Below, in pieces: positions 17,653 through 26,557 of a DNA stretch of 64,000 nt. The stretch is from positions 2,790,001-2,854,000 of the forward strand of contig NZ_CP146284.1 in NCBI RefSeq assembly GCF_023744375.2, given 5' to 3'. Made by a program: the position numbers and the translations under genes. This stretch comes from Parabacteroides sp. AD58. Lineage in GTDB: Bacteria > Bacteroidota > Bacteroidia > Bacteroidales > Tannerellaceae. The notes beneath the pieces were generated by a model, which was not told where the DNA came from, did not search any database, and saw only the letters and a list, made by a program, of their open reading frames with translations. Positions within the stretch are counted from its first letter, which is position 1. Every line of letters begins with the position of its first letter.

Positions 17653-17882
17653 CCGGAAAACGATTTCTTGGCGGCGAGAAGGTTTCCGAAGATTCGGAAA
17701 GTATTTTCCCGGCGGCAGGAAGGTTTCCGAAGATCCGGAAAGTATTTTTCTGGTGGCAGGAAGATTTCCGAAGATCCGGAAAGTATTTTTCTGGTGGCAG
17801 GAAGGTTTCCGAAGATTCGGAAAGTATTTTCCCGACGGCAGGAAGGTTTCCGAAGATTCGGAAAATGATTTCCCGGCGGGAG
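17653..17882. repeat. Tandem array of five 41-bp units with internal palindromes
   Basis: Five direct repeats of exactly 41 bp start at 17673, 17714, 17755, 17796 and 17837, with partial units on both sides. Each contains the dyad TTTCCGAAGATTCGGAAA or its TCC variant (at 17683, 17724, 17765, 17806, 17847). The dyad is followed by GTATTTT, and the spacer reads ctggtggcaggaagg or close to it. The dyad plus T-run looks like a chain of weak terminator hairpins. There are no variable spacers, so it is not a CRISPR. It separates an envelope gene from the glycosyltransferase operon. Confidence 0.9.
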
Positions 17883-17961
17883 GAGAGGAAAAGCCCTGTA
17901 GGATATTTTGCTCATCCAAAAAGATTGCGTTCCTTTGCATTCGGATAAATCCTTTATAAAC

Positions 17962-18696
17962 ATGACGACAGATAATAGCATGAAACGGGTTCATATCATC
18001 ACACCAGTGAAAGATTCAATCGATCTGACACTTGAAACGGTTCGAGCTGTACTTGCCTCGCGCTGGCAGATTCCGGTGACTTATACGATATATAATGACT
18101 TCAGTACGGAGGAGAATACGCGCCGCTTGGAGGAAGCTTCTCGGGAGCTAGGCTTCGAACTGGTTCATTTGCGTGATATTACTACGCATCCGTCTCCCAA
18201 TTATCTGCTGGTATTACAAACGGCTCAAAAGCGAGCTATCGAAGCCGAAGCAGGGTTGTTGATTGTCGAATCGGATGTGATTGTGCGGGAAAACACCTTG
18301 CAAGGTTTATTCGATGGTGCCCTGGCCCATCCGGACTGTGGTATTGCAGCTGCGGTGACGGTCGATGAGAATGGCGTGGTGAATTATCCGTATCTCTATG
18401 CTTCCAACTATCCTAAAGAAGTTTGTGCGGTGAAGAAACATTGTAGCTTCTGCTGTTCCTTGCTTTCTCTCAACTTGTTGAAGGCATTTGATTTTCACAG
18501 ACTCGATCCGAGCAAGAACTGGTTTGATGTGACGATTTCGCACGAATCTCTTGAACAGGGTTTCCGTAATTATCTCTTTATGGATCTGCCCGTATGGCAT
18601 CGTCCGCACGGCAGCCGTCCGTGGAAACAGTTGAAATATACCAATCCGTTGAAGTATTACTGGTTGAAATTCACTAAAGGACTGGATAAAATCTGA
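17962..18696 (+). CDS. Family 2 glycosyltransferase-like protein
   Basis: 244-residue cytosolic enzyme predicted to add a sugar during surface glycan or lipopolysaccharide core synthesis. It shows a GT-A fold start (VHIITPVKDSIDLTLETV), and a DxD-type motif is represented by IVESDVIV. The start at 17962 is preferred over 17980 (MKRVHII). A weak promoter-like TTCCTTTG lies about 30 bp upstream, just after the repeat array. It is the first gene of a four-gene operon and is followed by the next start after 6 bp. Confidence 0.8.
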   Translation: MTTDNSMKRVHIITPVKDSIDLTLETVRAVLASRWQIPVTYTIYNDFSTEENTRRLEEASRELGFELVHLRDITTHPSPNYLLVLQTAQKRAIEAEAGLLIVESDVIVRENTLQGLFDGALAHPDCGIAAAVTVDENGVVNYPYLYASNYPKEVCAVKKHCSFCCSLLSLNLLKAFDFHRLDPSKNWFDVTISHESLEQGFRNYLFMDLPVWHRPHGSRPWKQLKYTNPLKYYWLKFTKGLDKI

Positions 18697-18702
18697 TCAT
18701 CT

Positions 18703-20196
18703 ATGGAACAGCAGCCCTTAGTATCTGTCGTTATTCCTGTTTACAACATGGAGACCTATCTGGAAGAAACTGTCCGTTCGGTGCAGGCTTCTACTTATCC
18801 TTCTTTGGAAATAATACTGATGGACGACGGCTCAAAAGACCAGTCTCTGGCTGTGGCCCGTCGCTTGGCTGAAGAAGATCCTCGGATCCATGTCTATACA
18901 CAGCTGAACGGAGGTGTCGCAGCTGCCCGTAATCATGCTATCTCAAAAGCATCCGGTATTTATATATTTCCATTAGATGCAGACGATAGAATTGTCGCAG
19001 ATTATATAGAAAAAGCTGTTGAAGTAGCAGAAAAGGATTCGTCTGTTAAATGCGTTACATGTCGTGCTGAATTTTTTGGAGCACGAAGCGGAGAATGGAA
19101 ATTGCCCAGATATACGCGTTCGTTATTGGCTCGAAAGAATATGCTTCCGGCCAGTGCCTTGTTTCGGAAGTCCGACTGGAAACGGATTGGTGGTTACGAT
19201 GAAACAATTATTGCCCGTGAGGATTGGGCTTTTTGGATAGGAGTCCTAAAAGATGGAGGTGAGGTCGTTCGTCTTCCAGAGACCGGGTTATATTATCGCA
19301 TCCGTAATTATTCGAAACGAGTATCAGATCGCTCTTTGAAAAAGCATGTAATAGATGTATTAAACCAAAAGTATGCTGATTTCTTTTTCTGGGAATTAGG
19401 AGGTCCCTTGCGTTATCAGCGAAGCTGGTCACGTGTGATCAATTTCTTCAGTCGGCTGATTCATCCGATGGAGGCTTTCATATATCCCAAGTATGCAGAA
19501 ATGGGCAACTGGCTTTTTCAGTTACCAGCTCATTTTGAGGAAGAAGGTGTTTGTATCTATAAGGGAAGAAACGAACTGCGGGAAGTCACGATTGGAGAAA
19601 AGACCTTTGTGGTTAAGTCGTATAAACGGCCTCATCTGTTGAATCGTTTTGTTTACGCCTATGTTCGTCCCTCGAAGGCAGAAAGAGCCTGTCTGTATGC
19701 CCGTATGTTCCGAGAGAAGGGTATTGGTTCTCCAGAACCGGTCGGTTATTTGACCAGAGGCCATACCGGCTTGTTTGACAAGAGCTATTTTGTCTGCCTC
19801 AAGTCTGAGTGTCCTTATACCTACCGTGATTTTGCTACCCATACATTTTCTCGTCAGACAGAGATTCTTAGAGCTATTGGTCGGGTAACGGCCCGGATGC
19901 ACGACGCCGGATTTTATCATGAAGATTATTCGGCAGGGAATATCCTGTTTCGGGATGATCTTCCGGAAATACAGATCGAGATTATCGACCTGAACCGTTT
20001 GTCGTTCGGAAAAATAGGCTTGGAAAAAGGATGCAAGAACTTCGAACGCTTGCCCGGAAGTGATGAGATGTTGTCGGTGATGGCCGAAGCTTATGCCGAA
20101 GCCCGTGGTTTTGACGCGCAGGAATGCCTGGGTCTCATCCGGAAATATGTAGATGAAGAATTGGAATATCGAAAGAAAAAAGCACAAACTGTTTGA
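18703..20196 (+). CDS. Fusion of family 2 glycosyltransferase and lipopolysaccharide kinase-like domain
   Basis: 497-residue two-domain protein. Residues 6-230 are a GT-A glycosyltransferase (VSVVIPVYNMETYLEETV, DDGS at 41-44, DADD at 92-95). Residues about 285-480 look like a WaaP/Kdo-kinase type protein-kinase fold: HEDYSAGNIL gives the catalytic-loop His406, Asp408 and Asn413, and IDLNR (Asp429) stands for the metal-binding DFG. It may therefore both add a sugar and phosphorylate the lipid A-core region. It overlaps no neighbour and the next gene starts 1 bp after its stop. Domain assignment is from visible motifs only. Confidence 0.83.
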   Translation: MEQQPLVSVVIPVYNMETYLEETVRSVQASTYPSLEIILMDDGSKDQSLAVARRLAEEDPRIHVYTQLNGGVAAARNHAISKASGIYIFPLDADDRIVADYIEKAVEVAEKDSSVKCVTCRAEFFGARSGEWKLPRYTRSLLARKNMLPASALFRKSDWKRIGGYDETIIAREDWAFWIGVLKDGGEVVRLPETGLYYRIRNYSKRVSDRSLKKHVIDVLNQKYADFFFWELGGPLRYQRSWSRVINFFSRLIHPMEAFIYPKYAEMGNWLFQLPAHFEEEGVCIYKGRNELREVTIGEKTFVVKSYKRPHLLNRFVYAYVRPSKAERACLYARMFREKGIGSPEPVGYLTRGHTGLFDKSYFVCLKSECPYTYRDFATHTFSRQTEILRAIGRVTARMHDAGFYHEDYSAGNILFRDDLPEIQIEIIDLNRLSFGKIGLEKGCKNFERLPGSDEMLSVMAEAYAEARGFDAQECLGLIRKYVDEELEYRKKKAQTV

Positions 20197-20197
20197 T

Positions 20198-21019
20198 ATG
20201 AAGAATCCGCTTGTATCTATAATTACTGTCTGTTTCAATGCCGAAAAATCCATTCTGATGACAATGGATTCTGTGCTTGGGCAGACCTATCCTTTTTTAG
20301 AATATATCCTGATTGATGGTGGTTCGTCTGATCGTACCCTGTCGCTGATAGAAGAAAAGAAGCCTCTGTTTGAAGCAAAAGGGATCCGTCTGGTCGTTGT
20401 CAGCGAACCCGACCGGGGTATTTATGATGCAATGAATAAGGGTCTCTCCTATTCGAAAGGCGATTGGATAAACTTTATGAACGCAGGAGATCGTTTTGCT
20501 GATTCACGAGTGCTGGAAGACCTTTTCAAGACCGATATCCGGCCATCCGAACAAGTAATATATGGCGATACGATTTTGCATCTTCAATTTGGAGATGTTA
20601 CGATGTTACCTAAGCCGATTGGTTATATGCGGAAGAAAATGGCTTTCTGTCATCAGTCTACCTTGGTTGCAGGAGATCTGATGCGGCGTGAAAAATTTGA
20701 TTTGCACTATCTTTTGGCCGCTGATTATGCCTTTTTTTATCGTTATTATCAACAGGGCGGACATTTCAGATACATACACCGTACGATTGCCTGGTATGAA
20801 TCGGAAGAAGGAGCCTCTTCTAAAAACCGGTTGCAGGTAAATCGGGAATATGCCCGTATTCAGGGGAAAGCTGATCGTTTGTCGTGGAAGCTCTGGTTCG
20901 TTTTCAAAGTGTTGCGTGTTAAGTTGAAGGATGGTTTGCAGCATTGTCTGCCTCAATCTTATGTGCAGAAGATGCGTGAAAAAAACTATCATCGGATTGC
21001 TAAAAAGAGATTAAAATGA
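20198..21019 (+). CDS. Family 2 glycosyltransferase
   Basis: 273-residue GT-A glycosyltransferase with typical motifs VSIITVCFNAEKSI, DGGSSDRT and NAGDRF (the DxD position). The PDRGIYDAMNKG motif is strongly conserved in this subgroup, which often adds hexoses to polysaccharide or LPS core. The ATG at 20198 is chosen because it starts the conserved domain, one base after the previous stop. Its end overlaps the next start (ATGA), so it is translationally coupled within the operon. Confidence 0.88.
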   Translation: MKNPLVSIITVCFNAEKSILMTMDSVLGQTYPFLEYILIDGGSSDRTLSLIEEKKPLFEAKGIRLVVVSEPDRGIYDAMNKGLSYSKGDWINFMNAGDRFADSRVLEDLFKTDIRPSEQVIYGDTILHLQFGDVTMLPKPIGYMRKKMAFCHQSTLVAGDLMRREKFDLHYLLAADYAFFYRYYQQGGHFRYIHRTIAWYESEEGASSKNRLQVNREYARIQGKADRLSWKLWFVFKVLRVKLKDGLQHCLPQSYVQKMREKNYHRIAKKRLK

Positions 21020-22128
21020 GCACTCAGAATAACATTACCGTATTATTTGATCATCAGGCTTTCGAAATGCAGAAATTTGGAGGTATTTCGCGTTATTTCT
21101 ATGAACTGATCGAGAACCTTCCTTTGCATTCGGAGCTTTCCTTACGGCTGACTACCAATCATTATCTGCGGGAAGGAGCCTGTCGTCCTTTTCAGGGAAT
21201 GTATGTGCCTGAACGACCTTATAAATGGTTTAAAGGCATAGTAAAGCAGTGGAACCGGAAAGGCAGTATTAAGCGACTTCATCGGGGCGATTACGATCTT
21301 TTCCATCCGACTTATTATCATCCGTATTTTTTAGAAGAATTACCTGCCAATAAACCCTATGTGATTACGGTCCATGATATGAATCATGAGTTATTCTCGG
21401 CCAGCTTAGGGCGTGCTGAGCAGATGAAAGCCTGGAAACATGAGACAATTCTGCATGCATCCCGGGTTATTGCCATCAGTGAACAGACAAAGGCGGATTT
21501 ACTTCATTTCCTGCCTGTTGAGGAGGATAAAATTGATGTGATCTATCATGGTATCCAGCAACAGAAACAACCGTATAACGGGCTGCATTTGCCTGAACGG
21601 TATGTTTTGTATGTTGGTGACCGGAACGGATACAAGAATTTCGACCGTTTTTGGAATGTCTTTGTCCGTCTGGCTGCTGAGGACCAGCATTTGTGTTTGA
21701 TTTGTACGGGAAAGCCATGGAGGAGTCGGGAACAGGAACGTATAGAAAAGTCCGGATTAAATAAACGTGTACTGCATTTCCAGGCAAATGATCTTGAGTT
21801 GGGACAGTTGTTCCAGCAGGCCCGTTTATTCGTATATCCTTCTTTGTATGAGGGTTTTGGCATTCCTATTCTGGAGGCCTTTTTGAATGAATGCCCGGTT
21901 GCGTTGAGTCGGGCCAGCTGTTTCCCGGAAGTGGCGGCCGATGCCGGAGAATATTTTAATCCCGAAGATGAAGTGTCTATGTATGAGGCTTTATCTCATC
22001 TGCTGAAAGATGAGGAGCGGCGGCAGGAACTGATCGCGAAAGGGAAGAGCCGTGTTCAACTGTTTACCTGGGAAGAAACAGCCCGGAAGAAGTTGGATAC
22101 ATATCAGAAAGTACTGAATGGGTATTGA
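21016..22128 (+). CDS. Family 4 glycosyltransferase (GT-B fold)
   Basis: 370-residue retaining glycosyltransferase. The N-terminal lobe starts VLFDHQAFEMQKFGGISRYFYEL. The C-terminal nucleotide-sugar lobe has VLYVGDRNGYKNF and the E-x7-E motif YPSLYEGFGIPILEAF (around residues 275-290). Cytosolic or membrane-associated, last gene of the LPS or surface-glycan operon. The sugar donor cannot be read from sequence. Confidence 0.9.
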   Translation: MSTQNNITVLFDHQAFEMQKFGGISRYFYELIENLPLHSELSLRLTTNHYLREGACRPFQGMYVPERPYKWFKGIVKQWNRKGSIKRLHRGDYDLFHPTYYHPYFLEELPANKPYVITVHDMNHELFSASLGRAEQMKAWKHETILHASRVIAISEQTKADLLHFLPVEEDKIDVIYHGIQQQKQPYNGLHLPERYVLYVGDRNGYKNFDRFWNVFVRLAAEDQHLCLICTGKPWRSREQERIEKSGLNKRVLHFQANDLELGQLFQQARLFVYPSLYEGFGIPILEAFLNECPVALSRASCFPEVAADAGEYFNPEDEVSMYEALSHLLKDEERRQELIAKGKSRVQLFTWEETARKKLDTYQKVLNGY

Positions 22129-22202
22129 GAATATGCGGAAAAATGCTTTTCTTTGTAGTTAACCAAAAAGGGACAGTTACTTAGATAAAAGAATAACAGA
22201 AC

Positions 22203-23054
22203 ATGGAAAACGAATTGCCTAAAATAGATTTGCCGGAAGATGTTTTGACTGGTGTCCTGACTGATTCAGTCATTTTGAACTTATATGCCCATTTCCCTTG
22301 CCGGATCAAGGCGGAGATTGTGGTGCTGTGTAAGAAAGGTGACATTGACGCTTCTATCAATCTGGTCGACTATCATGTCTCTGACAATTCGTTTTTGGTG
22401 GTTTTACCGGGTAGTATCTTTCAGGTGAATCAGATTCGTGGGGATGTGGAGATTTATTTTGCTGGTTTTTCATCAGACTTTCTCCGTTCGCTCAATCCTG
22501 TTAAATCGTTGCTGGATATTACTTATACTATCAAACATAATCCGGTTGTGCCTCTCAAGGAAGAAATGGTGGAACTGATTGAAGATTATTTTAAATTGGG
22601 GATTCGGACAAAAGAACATTTTAGCCTTGAGAACCGGGAGCTCTCTCGCCATTTGTATTATTGTCTCATTTATGCGATCAGTTCGCTTTACAGTAACCGT
22701 AAGGTGGATACGGGTAATTTATCGCCTGCCGAACGGATCAGTCAGGATTTCGGGCAACTGGTACTGGATCATTATACCAAGGAGAAGAATGTTGCTTTTT
22801 ATGCCAGTAAATTAGGTATTACAGCGGCTTATCTGAGTACGATTGTCAAACAGACTACAGGGCGCACATGTATGGAAATTATATCCAATATGGTAATCAT
22901 GGATGCCAAAGCACAATTAAAATCAACGAACCTGCCGATCTATCAGATAGCCGATTCGTTGAATTTCAATAATGTCTCTTTCTTTGGCAAGTATTTCAAG
23001 CGGTATGTGGGTGTCAGTCCGCAGGAATACCGGAACAGTAAGTCGAACGACTGA
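22203..23054 (+). CDS. AraC family transcriptional regulator
   Basis: 283-residue regulator. The N-terminal half (to about 170) is a cupin-like sensing domain with no obvious ligand motif. Residues 190-280 carry the two AraC helix-turn-helix units, with FYASKLGITAAYLSTIVKQT as the first and IADSLNFNNVSFFGKYFKRY as the second, ending VGVSPQEYR. It stands alone with a 74-bp leader. Targets are unknown; neighbours are the glycan operon and the peptidase gene. Confidence 0.9.
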   Translation: MENELPKIDLPEDVLTGVLTDSVILNLYAHFPCRIKAEIVVLCKKGDIDASINLVDYHVSDNSFLVVLPGSIFQVNQIRGDVEIYFAGFSSDFLRSLNPVKSLLDITYTIKHNPVVPLKEEMVELIEDYFKLGIRTKEHFSLENRELSRHLYYCLIYAISSLYSNRKVDTGNLSPAERISQDFGQLVLDHYTKEKNVAFYASKLGITAAYLSTIVKQTTGRTCMEIISNMVIMDAKAQLKSTNLPIYQIADSLNFNNVSFFGKYFKRYVGVSPQEYRNSKSND

Positions 23055-23060
23055 CGGTTA

Positions 23061-24350
23061 TTATTCCGCCAGCCATTCGTTTATTTGTTTCATGATCTTT
23101 TCCTTTATGTCTTCCGGCATGTTGCTGATGCGTGAGCGGTGACTGCCACGTGGCTGGATATAAACCTGCTCATTTTTCTTCCCTTTGAAAATAGGAATAC
23201 GGGTTGCACTCCATGGATCGATTTCACCGTAGATAAAGATCATTTTCGGGTCATTATCTTTCAAGAAGTTATAGACTTTCTGATATAATTCCGGGCGGAA
23301 TTCGATTTTATCCCGTAACTCGTCGGGCAGCATGATACGGTTCAAATAACCTTTGCTGCTTTTGATATAGAGATATTTTTCGAAAGGTTTAGTATCATAT
23401 CCATAATATCCCAATTCGCGGGCTGCTTGAACATTGAAAGGTTCAGTATCCTGACCGATGGAGAAATAGGAAGGATCACTGATTTGCATCCAGTGTTTAA
23501 ACAATGTCTCTTTATCAGAATTTAAAGCCGGTATGGTATTTACCGAAGTACCCCATTGCCAGAGAGCGAACGGATATTCAAGGACACTGTAATCATAGAT
23601 CTCGTCAGTAGGAACGCGGAATACATATCCTTTTTCTTTTACATAAGCTTCAAATAACGGCATCAATTCACTTCTGCGTTTCAGAATTTCCATCTGGAAG
23701 TCCCGAATCTTTTTACGTTCGGCCTTGGTTCCTACTTTTTCAAGGAAGATCTCGTGGCGTCCGTCTTCTACTCCTCGGTTTAAAGGAGCAACATAAGGAA
23801 CAGAGAAGTCTACGTCATCCGGGAAATAGGCCCGATAAAGTGTTGTTGTCTGTCCTCCTTTGCTGATGCCTGTGCTGATCCATTTGCCTTTATAGATCTG
23901 CTTAAAAAGTTCAGTAATATGATGTAAATCGTATGCTGAGTTTTCAGCAGTCAGATAGTCCCAATTGAGAGGATCTGGCTTGGATTCAAGAAAATAACGG
24001 TATTCAACAAAGACAACGTTGGCATTCAAAAGTTTGGAAAGTTCTTCCTGGTAGTTCTCGCGCAGTGCATATGCTCCGCCATATCCTTCTGTCACCAAAA
24101 CTGTCGGACGGTCAAATCCGATATGGCATAATACGACCCGCTGTTTGAAGGTTCCTGCTTGTTTACCTATAGGATCGACCTCTTGTGTTACACGTACCAG
24201 GTATTTTTCGGGATACAACTCTGTCTTCAGGGTCTCGATATCGCTCACTCCTTGTAAAGACTGCAGCTTTTCTTTCAGTTCACCGGGGGCAGCCATTGCC
24301 AGCAACACGCAGAAGAATGAAAGAAATAATAAATTCAGTTTTCTCTTCAT
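23061..24350 (-). CDS. Secreted serine peptidase of the S37/PS-10 (S28-like) group
   Basis: 429-residue exported peptidase, probably a tri- or dipeptidyl aminopeptidase acting in the periplasm or outside. It has a signal peptide (MKRKLNLLFLSFFCVLLAMA). The alpha/beta-hydrolase core has the nucleophile motif GISKGGQT (catalytic Ser), preceded by VVFVEYRYFLESKP. The C-terminal part has YGEIDPWSATR (Asp) and PRGSHRSRI (His), completing the triad. Length is normal. It lies 2 bp after queG on the same strand, so the two are co-transcribed. Confidence 0.85.
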   Translation of the reverse strand: MKRKLNLLFLSFFCVLLAMAAPGELKEKLQSLQGVSDIETLKTELYPEKYLVRVTQEVDPIGKQAGTFKQRVVLCHIGFDRPTVLVTEGYGGAYALRENYQEELSKLLNANVVFVEYRYFLESKPDPLNWDYLTAENSAYDLHHITELFKQIYKGKWISTGISKGGQTTTLYRAYFPDDVDFSVPYVAPLNRGVEDGRHEIFLEKVGTKAERKKIRDFQMEILKRRSELMPLFEAYVKEKGYVFRVPTDEIYDYSVLEYPFALWQWGTSVNTIPALNSDKETLFKHWMQISDPSYFSIGQDTEPFNVQAARELGYYGYDTKPFEKYLYIKSSKGYLNRIMLPDELRDKIEFRPELYQKVYNFLKDNDPKMIFIYGEIDPWSATRIPIFKGKKNEQVYIQPRGSHRSRISNMPEDIKEKIMKQINEWLAE

Positions 24351-24352
24351 GG

Positions 24353-25294
24353 TTATTCTAATTTTAAATGTTTGATGGTTCGTAACAATCCTTCATATTT
24401 CGCCCGTTTGACGGCCGACTTGGCAAAGATACGACTATAATCGTCTTTTGTGAACATTTTCAGGTCTTCTTTTTGGAGACGGAGAAGAGCTTCCGAAGGT
24501 TGAAAGGCCGCTTCTTGGGTTGGTTGGGAAAAACGGTTCCAGGGGCAGACCTGCTGGCAAGTGTCGCAGCCATACAACCGATCTCCTAGTAGTTGGGCTT
24601 CTCTGGGCGGAATATCTTCCCGGTTTTCAATTGTCAGATACGACAGGCAGTGATTGGCATTCAGGGTAAAGGCTTTTTCTAATGCTCCGGTTGGACAGGC
24701 CCGCAGACAACGGTCGCAGCTCCCGCAGCGTGACGGGACAGGCTCGTCGTAAGCATCGGCTTCCCAGGTTGTCACGATCTCTCCCAAGAAGAAAAATGAG
24801 CCTTTCCCCGGCAGAATCAGCTGGGTATTTTTTCCAATCCATCCCAGTCCGGCTTTCCACGCCCAATAGCGCTCCAACAAAGGGGCTGAGTCGGTAAAGA
24901 CACGGGCCTCTTCTGCCGTTCCCTCCGGGAGGTTCCGGACCACATACTGCCAGAGCTGGCGGAGCTTTTCTTTGACCACTACATGGTAATCCTGTCCATA
25001 GGCATAATAGGCAATATGGGGCTGATCTGGATCACGTTTGCAAGCCGGATAATAATTCAGGGCGACTGATATGATGCTTCGTGCGCCTTCCACCAGTCCT
25101 TGCGGGTCACGACGTATCTCCCGATGGTTTGCCAGATAAGCCATTCCTGCCTGGTAGCCTTTCGCCAGCCAGGCATCCAGTCGTCGCATCTCCTCTTCCA
25201 CCGGCTCTACCCGGGCGATACCGCAGGCTGAAAATCCCAGCCGAGTTGCCTCTTCCTTGATCTTTTGAGATGTCATAGCTATTTGATCACTCAT
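24353..25294 (-). CDS. queG: Epoxyqueuosine reductase
   Basis: 313-residue cytosolic cobalamin-dependent enzyme that reduces epoxyqueuosine to queuosine in tRNA. The start at 25294 (MSDQIAMTSQ) or at 25276 is used instead of 25384, because the extra upstream residues are not conserved-looking. The N-terminal domain has SACGIARVEP and the C-terminal part has two 4Fe-4S clusters: CGSCDRCLRACPTGAL and CDTCQQVCPWN. An acidic catalytic region, VFTDSAPLLERYWAWKAGLG, is seen. It is followed by the peptidase gene after 2 bp. Confidence 0.92.
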   Translation of the reverse strand: MSDQIAMTSQKIKEEATRLGFSACGIARVEPVEEEMRRLDAWLAKGYQAGMAYLANHREIRRDPQGLVEGARSIISVALNYYPACKRDPDQPHIAYYAYGQDYHVVVKEKLRQLWQYVVRNLPEGTAEEARVFTDSAPLLERYWAWKAGLGWIGKNTQLILPGKGSFFFLGEIVTTWEADAYDEPVPSRCGSCDRCLRACPTGALEKAFTLNANHCLSYLTIENREDIPPREAQLLGDRLYGCDTCQQVCPWNRFSQPTQEAAFQPSEALLRLQKEDLKMFTKDDYSRIFAKSAVKRAKYEGLLRTIKHLKLE

Positions 25295-25433
25295 CGACAA
25301 ACAAAAAATTGTGTATCTCCCTTTTATGCACCATTCCCCTTGGTACAAAAGGATTATCGTACGAAGATACAACAAACTTATCACATATAAAACAGGAGAG
25401 GAATACAGATTCTATTTTCTTTTATTGCTAAAA

Positions 25434-25488
25434 AGTAGGGAGAAAATCAAATTAAGTGGGGAGAAAAAAACGAAAAGTAGGGAGAAAA
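25434..25488 (+). promoter_or_regulatory. Three 21-bp phased direct repeats in the fic promoter
   Basis: AGTAGGGAGAAAA at 25434, AGTGGGGAGAAAA at 25455 and AGTAGGGAGAAAA at 25476, each exactly 21 bp apart. They lie directly upstream of the -7 element and would cover the -33 region. The same word occurs three times with the same 21-bp step inside the fic coding sequence at 26310-26364. A repressor or autoregulatory site is the likeliest role. Confidence 0.8.
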
Positions 25489-25491
25489 ATA

Positions 25492-25499
25492 TATATTTG
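25492..25499 (+). promoter_or_regulatory. -7 promoter element for fic
   Basis: TATATTTG, exact TAnnTTTG, 18 bp before the ATG at 25518 and 3 bp after the last 21-bp repeat. Confidence 0.6.
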
Positions 25500-25517
25500 T
25501 GAAAAATAGAAGATCAT

Positions 25518-26540
25518 ATGCAAACCGAACTCGAAAAATTGATTTCCCTGTATCGGGAATTGGAAATAGACAAGCAGATAGATTATGACAAGTTCTATTT
25601 GTATTCACTTATTACCCATTCTACGGCTATCGAGGGATCGACTATAACAGAGCTTGAAAATCAAATCATGTTCGACCAGGGAATCAGCCTGAAAGGGAAA
25701 ACTATCACAGAGCAGAACATGAATCTTGATCTTAAAAACGCTTATGAAACGGCTATAAAATTGGTTCATGTACATACTGATATCACCATTGATCTGCTGA
25801 AAAGTCTTTCTGCTCTTGTCATGAAGAATACCGGACAGGAGTATAAGACGGCATTGGGAGATTTTTCATCTGCACAGGGAGACTTGCGTCTGTTGAATGT
25901 TACGGCAGGAGTCGGAGGCAAATCATATATAAACTACAGTAAAGTCCCGATAAAACTCACAGAGTTTTGTAATTGGTTGAATCAAGAACGAAAAAATTAT
26001 GTAAATAAAAGCATGGCGCAATTGTACGAGCTCAGCTTTGATGCTCATTATCATTTGGTGACCATACATCCGTGGGCTGATGGTAACGGCAGAATGGCAC
26101 GTCTTGTAATGAACATGCTTCAATTTGAGTTTGGGCTGATTCCAACCAAAATCCTTAAGGGTGATAAGGAAGAATATATCAAAGCATTGGTGGAAACCCG
26201 GGAAAATGATGATTTAAGTATATTCCGGAAATTTATGACTGCCACTATGGTCAAGAACCTTACTCATGACATTGAAACTTATCGTAATTCCATTGAAGAT
26301 ATTCAGGATAGTAGGGAGAAACTGACAGAAATTAGGGAGAAAAAGATGAAAAGCAGGGAGAAAATCATCTCTCTGCTATCTCAAGATAATTCATTAAGTG
26401 CGGCTGCCCTTGCCGAGCGGATAGGTATAACCCCCAAAGCAGTGGAAAAGCATATCGCCAAGATGAAGGCAGAAGGAATACTCAAGCGCGTTGGGCCGGA
26501 TAAAGGTGGGCACTGGCAGATGATAGAAAAAATAGATTAG
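25518..26540 (+). CDS. Fic family protein with C-terminal winged helix
   Basis: 340-residue protein predicted to transfer AMP to a hydroxyl side chain of a target protein. The Fic core motif HPWADGNGR starts at His184. An inhibitory motif STAIEG (Ser35 to Gly40) near the N-terminus marks a class II Fic with intramolecular inhibition. Residues 265-285 form three heptads around SREK/IREK, encoded by 21-bp repeats. The last 50 residues are a winged helix-turn-helix (LAERIGITPKAVEKHIAKMK). It may bind its own promoter. Divergent from queG, convergent with the deacetylase. The target protein is unknown. Confidence 0.9.
   Translation: MQTELEKLISLYRELEIDKQIDYDKFYLYSLITHSTAIEGSTITELENQIMFDQGISLKGKTITEQNMNLDLKNAYETAIKLVHVHTDITIDLLKSLSALVMKNTGQEYKTALGDFSSAQGDLRLLNVTAGVGGKSYINYSKVPIKLTEFCNWLNQERKNYVNKSMAQLYELSFDAHYHLVTIHPWADGNGRMARLVMNMLQFEFGLIPTKILKGDKEEYIKALVETRENDDLSIFRKFMTATMVKNLTHDIETYRNSIEDIQDSREKLTEIREKKMKSREKIISLLSQDNSLSAAALAERIGITPKAVEKHIAKMKAEGILKRVGPDKGGHWQMIEKID
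26310..26364 (+). repeat. Three 21-bp phased repeats inside the fic coding region
   Basis: AGTAGGGAGAAA at 26310, ATTAGGGAGAAAA at 26331 and AGCAGGGAGAAAA at 26352. They are the same word and spacing as the promoter array and encode a heptad repeat between the Fic domain and the winged helix. Confidence 0.8.
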
Positions 26541-26557
26541 AATAATCAAACAATCCT

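Noticed and set aside
17653..17882. Possible CRISPR array
   Set aside because: The whole 41-bp unit is repeated with no variable spacers and there are no cas genes.
17587..17994. Open frames on both strands through the 41-bp repeat array
   Set aside because: The unit length of 41 bp lets every frame repeat the same low-complexity words without stops. There is no start signal and no family resemblance.
25311..25502. Short frame upstream of fic ending in SREK-like heptads
   Set aside because: It lies over the promoter and the divergent queG start. The heptads come from the 21-bp DNA repeats, and a stop separates it from the fic start.
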